A program made the translations under genes and the position numbers. The notes beneath the pieces were generated by a model. That model was given only the letters and a program-made list of their open reading frames with translations, had not been told where the DNA came from and did no database searches. Of a stretch of 18,763 nt of DNA, positions 7,311-13,589 are shown in pieces. Positions within the stretch are counted from its first letter, which is position 1; each line of letters opens with the position of its first letter. The stretch is taken from positions 1 to 18,763 of the forward strand of contig DRQE01000005.1 in assembly GCA_011371515.1 (NCBI GenBank). Reading direction: 5' to 3'. This DNA comes from Deltaproteobacteria bacterium. GTDB lineage: Bacteria; Desulfobacterota; GWC2-55-46; DRQE01.

Positions 7311-7320
7311 TATTCTACAT
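7302..7320. promoter_or_regulatory. Dyad-symmetric candidate operator ATGTAGA-N5-TCTACAT
   Basis: Two perfect 7-base arms (7302-7308 and 7314-7320) separated by CTTAT. The dyad covers the -10 of P1 and reaches the -35 of P2. It is short for a terminator and has no T tract in the right place, so a regulator binding site is the better explanation. The regulator is unknown. Confidence 0.45.
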
Positions 7321-7346
7321 GACATTCCCATACAAACCCTTATCAA
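7319..7346 (+). promoter_or_regulatory. Alternative promoter P2 of the HD-GYP response regulator
   Basis: ATGACA (7319-7324), 16 bases, TATCAA (7341-7346). The -10 ends 9 bases before the ATG at 7356, which would give a near-leaderless mRNA as predicted for the amidase and PfpI genes. No Shine-Dalgarno site is seen before this ATG. Weaker match than those two. Confidence 0.35.
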
Positions 7347-7355
7347 TACACTTTT

Positions 7356-8444
7356 ATGGAAGAAAGGGAATCCACAAAGATACTCATTGCCGACGATGAC
7401 AAACTCTTCATTAGAATAACTACCGACATGCTCGAAAAGATGGGCTACCTCTGTGTAACCGCAGAGGACGGACTATCTGCCCTTGAGATGGCAGGCAGGG
7501 AGAAGCCCGACATAATACTGCTTGATGTGGTAATGCCGGGGCTCGATGGGTTCGAGGTGGTGCGCCGTCTCAAAGAGAACATTGAAACAGCACACATACC
7601 GATAATACTCGTCACCATACTCTCGGACAGAAACTCCAGAATAAGGGGGCTATCTGCAGGGGCTGACGAGCTTCTCTCGAAGCCCGTGGACGAGACTGAA
7701 CTCGGTGTGAGAATAAAGAATCTCCTTAAGATTAAAAGATACGAAGACTACCTCGTAAAACACGGCAGATTCTTGGAAAGCATGGTAAGGGATAAAACAC
7801 TTGAGCTGAAAGAGGCTTACGAGAAAACGAGAAATGCCTACATGGACACCATCTACAAACTGAGCCTTGCGGTTGAATACCGCGATAGAGAGACTGGTAA
7901 CCACATAAAGCGAATCAGCATATTCTCACGCATACTTGCCCGTCAGCTGGGACTTTCTGAAAAGAAGGTGGAAGAGATATTCTTTGCAAGCCCCATGCAC
8001 GATATAGGCAAGATCGGCATACCAGACTCCATACTGCTAAAGCCTGCAAGCCTTACTGAAGAAGAGTTCGAGACCATGAAGACCCACACAACCATAGGTG
8101 CAAGGATACTGCATGGGTCAGACTCTGAGATAGTGCGCACCGCAGAGGCAATAGCACTTACACATCACGAAAACTGGGATGGCTCTGGCTACCCACAGGG
8201 GCTCAAAGGAGAAGACATACCCCTCTCTGGAAGAATAGTCCACATAGTGGATGTATACGATGCTGCAAGGAGCAAACGCCCCTACAGAAAAGAAAGGCAC
8301 ACCCATGAGGAAACCCTGATGATTATAAAAGACATGGAGAGGGTGTTCGACCCCAAGGTGTTCGATGCCTTCTTCGAATGTGAAGAGGTCTTCAGAAGGC
8401 TCTACGACGAAAACGAAGGTGGAGAGCCAATAAGCATAGCCTGA
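7356..8444 (+). CDS. Response regulator with HD-GYP cyclic-di-GMP phosphodiesterase domain
   Basis: Two-component response regulator (362 residues) predicted to hydrolyse cyclic di-GMP when phosphorylated. The receiver domain occupies about 7-125 with acidic residues Asp13-Asp15, phosphorylation site Asp57 in ILLDVVMP and Lys109 in SKP. A helical linker (about 128-165) leads to the HD-GYP domain (about 168-345): EYRDRETGNHIKR, HDIGKIGIPD with His215-Asp216, HHENWDGSGYP (270-280) containing the GYP triad, and DVYDAARSKRPYR. All catalytic motifs are intact. No histidine kinase lies in the window, so its partner is encoded elsewhere. It is convergent with the cytochrome gene, with 6 bases between the two stop codons. 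The ATG has no recognisable ribosome binding site. Confidence 0.93.
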   Translation: MEERESTKILIADDDKLFIRITTDMLEKMGYLCVTAEDGLSALEMAGREKPDIILLDVVMPGLDGFEVVRRLKENIETAHIPIILVTILSDRNSRIRGLSAGADELLSKPVDETELGVRIKNLLKIKRYEDYLVKHGRFLESMVRDKTLELKEAYEKTRNAYMDTIYKLSLAVEYRDRETGNHIKRISIFSRILARQLGLSEKKVEEIFFASPMHDIGKIGIPDSILLKPASLTEEEFETMKTHTTIGARILHGSDSEIVRTAEAIALTHHENWDGSGYPQGLKGEDIPLSGRIVHIVDVYDAARSKRPYRKERHTHEETLMIIKDMERVFDPKVFDAFFECEEVFRRLYDENEGGEPISIA

Positions 8445-8450
8445 CCCCTT

Positions 8451-10094
8451 CTACTCGTGGCAGCTGCGGCAGAGCTCTGTCTCTTCTTTTCTTAGCACAT
8501 AGGGATGCTGGCTTCCATGGGACATATGGCATGTAACGCATAGCATCCTTCCACCACTTCCGAGTGGCAGCCCGCCAGACACTGTCGGGGTAACATCCAC
8601 CATCGGATGGGATGCCTTAAGGTGTATACTCCCTCTGTGACACTCACCACACACATAGAAGCCTGCCTCGTTGATACTCTTAAGCCCCGGGTAATGGGGA
8701 TTGGAAAGGTCTTTCCTTGAACCGGTGCTCATTATACCAATAGATATGGTCCCCTCTCGTATTCCATTGCTCTTCCACATGAGTGCCCATCTGTCTTTCA
8801 CCCTTAAGAGTTTGAGCCCCTCTATAGAGGGCAGCCCTGTGGCATCCTTCTTGGTGGTGTAGGCTTTCTTCACCTTTATCTTAACAGTATCTGAGTGCGC
8901 CTTTCTACCGTAGGGGTCCTCGGCAACTGCCCTGATGTAGTACTTCTTACCCCTTCTCAGCTTCTCTATAACTGTCCTGTGTTCTGTTGCATAATGTGTG
9001 GATGAGCGCGAAACATTACCCAGCCTTCGGCTCCTTCCGTATTCTATGTAAGAGCGGGCAGGTTTGTCGGTCTTCCATCTTACCGTTACAGAGTAGAAGA
9101 CCCCCTCTCTCACCTCTACCACCTCTGGCGTGGAGACCTGTGGAGCCTTACCATCATCGGAAAGCTCTACTGCATCCTGTGATGGCACCACCCTCAATGT
9201 CTCTGACGATGCTTCCCTGCCAAAGGAGTCTTTTCCCCTTACGGCTATGGAGTAGCTGGGATCGTCTTCCAGCTCTAAAAAGAATATGTTATCTCCCCAG
9301 CCGTCTTTGAACCTTATTAGTTTCCTCTTCTCTGCATCTTTTATGTGGCATCTGGTGCAGTTGAGCAATATATCGGGGTGTTTGTATCTTGAGGCATCCA
9401 CATACACCGGCCTGTGGCAGTCCTTGCAACCCTCTTCAGTCATGGTGGCAACCATATTGACGGGCACATCTGTTCTTGCAATGAGCTCTTCCACATAATA
9501 GTCTGGAACCTTCTGTGGTGGGGTGGGCAGACCCTCTGGGCCTACCTGCGTCATATAGCCCGACTCTATGCGCACGGTGTTGCCTGTACCTTCTGTGCCC
9601 TGCACATCCACGGTGCCATCCAGCGAGACCACCTCCGTGGCATCTTCCATGGAATTTACCACAAAGTCTGTACCCAGAACCCTTACAAGGGCTGCCTGAC
9701 TCTTGAGCTCAAGGTACGAAGCGTCTGTAAAGTGTCTGCCCGCAATGGTTCTTACCGTGCCTGCTACAATACGCAGCGAAAGCCTTCTTTTAGCGTCATC
9801 AAGACTGAGGGAGTCCACACACAGGCTGCCACCTTCACCCATGGCAACGATAGTGTCATCTGCCAGAAGTATCTTGACCGCAGACTCATCGTCTGTGGTT
9901 ATTATATCGCCCTCTCTTATGGCTGTGGTGTCTTCAACGCGTATCCTTTTCGACTCACCCTCTCTGTATATGTAGACGTTACCTTTCCATGTAACAACGA
10001 TACCCGCGTACTGTGTCTTTTCCGCCCCGACGCTTTTCTGAAGAAAAGACACAAGCAGGAGGCTTAAGACCGTAAGAAGAACCGTCTTTTTCAT
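8451..10094 (-). CDS. Secreted FecR-domain / fibronectin-III-like / pentahaem c-type cytochrome fusion
   Basis: Periplasmic or extracellular protein of 547 residues. Visible order: signal peptide (MKKTVLLTVLSLLLVSF, cleavage near 24); FecR-like domain at about 30-185 (TAIREGDIITT, VRVLGTDFVV, SLDGTVDV); two haem sites CKDCH (223-227) and CTRCH (246-250); a beta-rich stretch with a fibronectin-III-like repeat at about 320-408 (ARSYIEYG, LRRGKKYYIRAVAEDPYG); then CGECH (482-486), CVTCH (519-523) and CRSCH (542-546), ending one residue later. The last three sites resemble doubled CXXCH cytochrome motifs. Function is inferred: an electron-transfer or redox-sensing surface protein. The ATG is nine bases after the citrate synthase TAA, behind AGGAG at an unusually short 3-base spacing. 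It ends in TAG. Confidence 0.85.
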   Translation of the reverse strand: MKKTVLLTVLSLLLVSFLQKSVGAEKTQYAGIVVTWKGNVYIYREGESKRIRVEDTTAIREGDIITTDDESAVKILLADDTIVAMGEGGSLCVDSLSLDDAKRRLSLRIVAGTVRTIAGRHFTDASYLELKSQAALVRVLGTDFVVNSMEDATEVVSLDGTVDVQGTEGTGNTVRIESGYMTQVGPEGLPTPPQKVPDYYVEELIARTDVPVNMVATMTEEGCKDCHRPVYVDASRYKHPDILLNCTRCHIKDAEKRKLIRFKDGWGDNIFFLELEDDPSYSIAVRGKDSFGREASSETLRVVPSQDAVELSDDGKAPQVSTPEVVEVREGVFYSVTVRWKTDKPARSYIEYGRSRRLGNVSRSSTHYATEHRTVIEKLRRGKKYYIRAVAEDPYGRKAHSDTVKIKVKKAYTTKKDATGLPSIEGLKLLRVKDRWALMWKSNGIREGTISIGIMSTGSRKDLSNPHYPGLKSINEAGFYVCGECHRGSIHLKASHPMVDVTPTVSGGLPLGSGGRMLCVTCHMSHGSQHPYVLRKEETELCRSCHE

Positions 10095-10097
10095 TAT

Positions 10098-10102
10098 CTC
10101 CT
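10098..10102 (-). promoter_or_regulatory. Ribosome binding site AGGAG with short spacing
   Basis: AGGAG lies between the TAA of the citrate synthase frame (10104-10106) and the cytochrome ATG (10092-10094). The 3-base spacing is shorter than usual, so initiation may lean on ribosomes ending translation of the upstream gene. Confidence 0.5.
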
Positions 10103-10103
10103 G

Positions 10104-10292
10104 TTATCCTCTCTCTGCTATGGGAATGTATGGCTGTTTTCTTTTACCGATATATTTCTGTGTAGGCCTGTATATACGGTTTGTCTGGAGCTGTTCTATC
10201 CAGTGTGCGAGCCACCCTGCAACCCTGCCCATGGCAAATATGGGTGTGAATAGCTCTGTGGGTATGCCGATACCTGTAAATACTATACCAGA
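10104..10292 (-). pseudogene. gltA: 3' part of citrate synthase beyond an in-frame TAG
   Basis: Beyond the TAG at 10293-10295 the same frame stays open for 62 codons to TAA 10104-10106 and encodes the expected citrate synthase C-terminus: SGIVFTGIGIPTEL, then MGRVAGWLAHWIEQ with the conserved active-site Arg, then NRIYRPTQKYIG. Adding it gives 383 residues, the normal length for bacterial citrate synthases of this type. The TAG takes the place of the Tyr in the family motif NVDFYSG, one base from TAT or TAC. No start codon or ribosome binding site would let this part be made alone. It is either joined to the upstream part by readthrough, disabled by a mutation, or the TAG is a sequence error. 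Confidence 0.85.
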
Positions 10293-11255
10293 CTAGAAGT
10301 CCACATTTGGATAGAGCCTTTTGTGTGCCAATTTCTCCTCCACCACCTTTTCCACCTCTTCGGCAATCTCCAGCAGATGGGTAGACTCCGCACCTTCATG
10401 GTCGAACAACCTGTGGGCAAACTTTTGCAAAAGCCTTGCCCTTGGGTCTTTTGTCTTGTATACCCTGTGGCCTATACCCATTATACGCTCTTTGTTTTTG
10501 AGTTTCTCCTCTATGTAGGGGCGCACATTCTCTTTCGAGCCTATCTCCTTAAGCATATCCACCACCTTCTCGTTAGCACCGCCATGGAGGGGACCCGAAA
10601 GTGTGCCTATTGCAGAAGATACGATTGTATATGGGTCTGCAAGGGTAGAGCCCACAACCCTTGCACTGAATGTGGATGCATTCATCGTGTGATCTGCATG
10701 GAGTATCAAGATTACGTCTATTATCTTCTCCACCAGTGGATCAGGCTCTTTCTCAAAGAGCATGTAGTAGAAGTTTGCAGGAAAAGAAAGGTCATTGTTT
10801 GGCTGTATCGGTGCATCGCCGTGGCGAAGCCTGTGGCAGGCTGCCACAATGGTTGGAAGTTTTGCTATAAGCCTTACTATGGACCAGTATCTTACCTCAG
10901 GGTCCAGTGTGTTCCTTGCCGGGTAATACATGCCCATGGCAGAGGTTACGGACTGCAGATAGTCCATTGGATGGCCCGTCTCTGGCAGATACTCCATCAT
11001 CCTGAGTATCTTGAGCTTCAATCTTGTATGAAGGGTTATGTCGTTCTTAAAACGGGTGAACTCCTTTATGGTTGGAAGTTTGCCGAATATGAGAAGATAT
11101 GCCACCTCAAGGAAGGTGCTGTGTTCCACAAGCTCTTCTATTGGTATACCTCTGTACTCAAGGATACCCTTCTCTCCATCTATGTAGCTTATTGCAGACT
11201 CGGCAGCAGGTATACCCTCAAGCCCTGGGACAACTTCCATCTCTCTTTCTTCCAT
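10293..11255 (-). CDS. gltA: Citrate synthase, first 320 codons, ending at an in-frame amber stop
   Basis: Condenses oxaloacetate and acetyl-CoA to citrate in the TCA cycle. Type II-like bacterial citrate synthase motifs are clear: EGIPAAESAISYIDG at the N-terminus, ILHADHTMNAST (184-195), GPLHGGANE with His224, GIGHRVYKTKDPR with His263, and YPNVDF with catalytic Asp319. The frame then meets TAG (10293-10295) where Tyr is conserved; the remaining 62 residues follow in frame (10104-10292). A 320-residue product would keep three catalytic residues but lose the last active-site Arg and the C-terminal helices, so it should be inactive unless TAG is read through. The start is ATG 11255 behind GGGGG; ATG 11240 (M6) is an alternative. 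The cytochrome gene follows in the same operon. Confidence 0.9.
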   Translation of the reverse strand: MEEREMEVVPGLEGIPAAESAISYIDGEKGILEYRGIPIEELVEHSTFLEVAYLLIFGKLPTIKEFTRFKNDITLHTRLKLKILRMMEYLPETGHPMDYLQSVTSAMGMYYPARNTLDPEVRYWSIVRLIAKLPTIVAACHRLRHGDAPIQPNNDLSFPANFYYMLFEKEPDPLVEKIIDVILILHADHTMNASTFSARVVGSTLADPYTIVSSAIGTLSGPLHGGANEKVVDMLKEIGSKENVRPYIEEKLKNKERIMGIGHRVYKTKDPRARLLQKFAHRLFDHEGAESTHLLEIAEEVEKVVEEKLAHKRLYPNVDF

Positions 11256-11294
11256 AGTGCCCCCTTTTTTTGAATATATCGCACCCTACAGAGA

Positions 11295-11323
11295 AATCTA
11301 AAATTATTTATCCCAAAAGTCAA
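11295..11323 (-). promoter_or_regulatory. Candidate sigma-70 promoter of citrate synthase
   Basis: Minus-strand TTGACT (11318-11323), 17 bases, TAGATT (11295-11300). The leader would be about 33 bases. Its -35 faces that of the PfpI promoter (11334-11339) 10 bases away. Confidence 0.5.
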
Positions 11324-11333
11324 GTCATTATAT

Positions 11334-11361
11334 TTGACAGGACTGCCCAATGGGGTATAAT
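11334..11361 (+). promoter_or_regulatory. Consensus sigma-70 promoter of the DJ-1/PfpI gene
   Basis: Perfect -35 TTGACA (11334-11339), 16-base spacer and perfect -10 TATAAT (11356-11361). The -10 ends 8 bases before the ATG at 11370, so transcription should begin at or within two bases of the start codon. Confidence 0.85.
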
Positions 11362-11369
11362 TTATCTCT

Positions 11370-11918
11370 ATGAAGGATGCACTCCTAATACTTGCTTCTG
11401 GCTTTGAAGAGATAGAGGCCCTTGCCCCAGTGGACATACTGCGCAGAGCAGAGCTTTCTGTGGTGGTTGCCTCCACCGTTGAGGGGCCTGTTACCGGTAG
11501 ATGCGGAGTAAAGGTTGTGGCAGATACCACCCTTGATAATGTATTGGGTGAAGAGTTCAGATTGATAATACTTCCCGGTGGTGCAAAGGGCACAGAGAAC
11601 TTAAGAAGTGACACGCGCGTGCTGGAGCTTATAAGAAGGCAGTACTCTGCAGGCCGCTTCATAGCAGCCATATGCGCAGCTCCAACGGTGCTTAAGGCTT
11701 CGGGTATAATCAAGGGAAGGTGTGTAACCTCACATCCAACAGTAAGGGAAGAGCTAAAAGAGGCAACCCTCTGCGACGAAAGGGTATGCGTTGATGGCAA
11801 CATAATCACAAGTCAGGGCCCTGGCACAGCACTTGAGTTCGCCTTCAAACTGGCTGAACTCCTTGCGGGCAAAGAAGTAGTAGAGAGAATAAACCGTGGT
11901 GTGCTGGCAAGGCTCTGA
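11370..11918 (+). CDS. DJ-1/PfpI family protein (YajL/ThiJ type)
   Basis: Cytoplasmic protein of 182 residues from the DJ-1/YajL branch, linked to protection against oxidative and carbonyl stress; the exact reaction is debated for the family. The reactive Cys102 lies in the nucleophile elbow AAICAAPT, Glu16 in GFEEIE matches the Glu that pairs with the Cys in human DJ-1 (Glu18), and SHP with His122 matches DJ-1 His126. LPGGAKGTENL (68-78) and TSQGPGTALEFA near the C-terminus are also characteristic. It is a single gene behind a very strong promoter, convergent with the helicase operon. No Shine-Dalgarno site lies before the ATG. Confidence 0.93.
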   Translation: MKDALLILASGFEEIEALAPVDILRRAELSVVVASTVEGPVTGRCGVKVVADTTLDNVLGEEFRLIILPGGAKGTENLRSDTRVLELIRRQYSAGRFIAAICAAPTVLKASGIIKGRCVTSHPTVREELKEATLCDERVCVDGNIITSQGPGTALEFAFKLAELLAGKEVVERINRGVLARL

Positions 11919-11931
11919 AAGGCTCCTGCCT

Positions 11932-11954
11932 AAAGGTGGCATCACCCTTTTCTT
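11932..11954 (+). terminator. Weak intrinsic terminator after the PfpI gene
   Basis: Stem AAAGGTG / CACC(C)TTT with loop GCAT and one bulged C, followed by TCTT. The stem is short and the T tract broken, so this is tentative. It lies between convergent genes and could act both ways. Confidence 0.35.
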
Positions 11955-11993
11955 CATGACCATTCTGCAGGGAATCATCACTTTATCGCTGCT

Positions 11994-13589
11994 TTAGTCG
12001 AAAAGCCCTCTCTGGAAGGGCCGCTTCTTCTTGCGGCGAATCTGGTGTTCCTCTACGAATTCCCGTGGTATATCTCCTATAAAGCGGCTTTTCTTAAGGG
12101 TGTCCTCACAGGCTCTTCTTCTATCCGCACCTGTAAGATATAGCCTTTCGGCGGCTCTTGTCATGGCAACATAGAATAGGCGTCTTTCCTCCTCAATGTC
12201 TTCACCCTTTAGGGGTATGATACCATCGTCACAGCCTGCAACGAAGACCACCCTGAACTCAAGCCCCTTTGCAGCATGCATGGTAAGAAGGGTAACCCTG
12301 TCTGCCTCTATACCTGCCACATCGGGTATGTCCATAAGTATGAGCCTTTCGGTAAGCTCCTCTTTTGTAGCACACTCTTCTGCAAGAGAAAGGACAAAGC
12401 CCACCTGCTCCTCTGACAAACCCACCCTCTTTGCAAGCTCTACGATGGTATCAGGAGAGAGGGCTTCTTCTGCCACCTTGAGTTCATCGGCAAGTCTTCT
12501 TATACCTTCTGGAATGCTTACCACCCTGTAGGGTATGGAAGATGCCCTGAAGACCTCTTCAAAGAGGAGTATCTGCCTGTGGGTCCTGAAGAGTACGGCA
12601 AAATCACTGAAGGTGTAATCACCGCTCTCCCCTTTTGTGCCAAGGCTTGAAAGCCCTCCCATAAGGGTCTCTATCTGGTTTGCAACGAATTCTGCCTCTG
12701 CCCTGTCGCTGGGTAACCTTGCGTGCACTATTCTGTTACCACCCTTTCTTACAGCCTCGACAGGGTGGGCAATTCTATCTTTGTTGTGCTCTATAAGTCT
12801 TGTTGCAGAAAGAACTATGGGCTCAAAGGAGCGGTAGTTTCTGGTAAGTGTTACAAGCCTTGCTTCTGGATAACTCTCTTTGAACCTTAAGAAACCCTCA
12901 AGATTGGCACCCCTGAAGCCGTATATGGACTGGTCAGGGTCTCCTATGGCAAAAAGCCCTGCTCCTTTTTCTGTAAATAGTCTTATAAGGTGTGCCTGCA
13001 GTGGGTTTATATCCTGAAACTCGTCAACAAGTATGTAAGAGAAAGAGGGCCCACCACCGTCTTCAAGAACCATTGAAAGCTCAACCAGAAGGTCATCGAG
13101 GTCGAGGGCACCCCTTTGTTTGAGCTCTTTTGTATAAAGCCTCAATGCTTCTTCTTCATCCTTCGAGGGCTCTCTCAGAACCAGATTTTTTATAAGCGAA
13201 AGCCTTTCAGCCGTCCTTACGGGCTTCGTTACCCCGAGCCCTTTGAGTAGCTCTACGGTGTCTTCCCTTCCGTAAAGTCGGAAGCTCTTTAGCTTCTTTA
13301 GCACCTTAAGGGCAAGCCCGTGGAAGGTGTCTATAAATGGCAGGCTCACAGGTTTTCCAAGGGCTTTTTCTATACGATGACGCATCTGGCAGGCTGCCCT
13401 GTTGGTAAATGTTATTGCGCATAGCTCTTCGGGGCTATAGCCCTCTTCAAGGCATCTGATGTAGCGTGCGGTAAGCACCGTGGTCTTGCCACTTCCCGGG
13501 CCTGCCACAACGAGTGTGTGCTGTGCAGTGCTCTCTACTGCCTCTTTCTGCTCCTTATCGAGCCTATCTGCGGGATGGTCTCTCTTCAT
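11994..13589 (-). CDS. Short UvrD/Rep-family (SF1A) DNA helicase
   Basis: ATP-driven 3'-5' DNA helicase or translocase. All main SF1A motifs are present: AGPGSGKTT (29-37), TFTNRAA (60-66), DEFQD (189-193), GDPDQSIYGFRGA (216-228), LTRNYRS (248-254), TMHAAKGLEFRVV (436-448) and EEERRLFYVAMTRA (466-479). At 531 residues it is clearly shorter than UvrD or PcrA (about 700); the stretch between motifs IV and V is only about 180 residues, so the 2B subdomain looks reduced. The C-terminus ends in a basic patch then QRGLFD, a fit to the QxxLF sliding-clamp binding pattern. Its ATG overlaps the TGA of the CDF gene (ATGA) and no strong ribosome binding site is seen, so it is translationally coupled. 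Function in repair is inference. Confidence 0.9.
   Translation of the reverse strand: MKRDHPADRLDKEQKEAVESTAQHTLVVAGPGSGKTTVLTARYIRCLEEGYSPEELCAITFTNRAACQMRHRIEKALGKPVSLPFIDTFHGLALKVLKKLKSFRLYGREDTVELLKGLGVTKPVRTAERLSLIKNLVLREPSKDEEEALRLYTKELKQRGALDLDDLLVELSMVLEDGGGPSFSYILVDEFQDINPLQAHLIRLFTEKGAGLFAIGDPDQSIYGFRGANLEGFLRFKESYPEARLVTLTRNYRSFEPIVLSATRLIEHNKDRIAHPVEAVRKGGNRIVHARLPSDRAEAEFVANQIETLMGGLSSLGTKGESGDYTFSDFAVLFRTHRQILLFEEVFRASSIPYRVVSIPEGIRRLADELKVAEEALSPDTIVELAKRVGLSEEQVGFVLSLAEECATKEELTERLILMDIPDVAGIEADRVTLLTMHAAKGLEFRVVFVAGCDDGIIPLKGEDIEEERRLFYVAMTRAAERLYLTGADRRRACEDTLKKSRFIGDIPREFVEEHQIRRKKKRPFQRGLFD

Noticed and set aside
8118-8450. Readthrough of the TAG at the end of the cytochrome gene, where the frame stays open for about 110 codons
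   Set aside because: The extension is antisense to the HD-GYP gene, has no family signal, and the protein already ends naturally after CRSCH-E. TAG is a true stop here.
10293-10295. Genome-wide reassignment of TAG to an amino acid
   Set aside because: TAG ends the neighbouring cytochrome gene normally, so only local readthrough, mutation or error remain plausible.
10323-11273. A 316-codon plus-strand open frame covering nearly all of the citrate synthase gene
   Set aside because: It is the antisense shadow of a well-supported gene. The translation is rich in Cys, His, Tyr and Trp with no family motif, and has no ribosome binding site.
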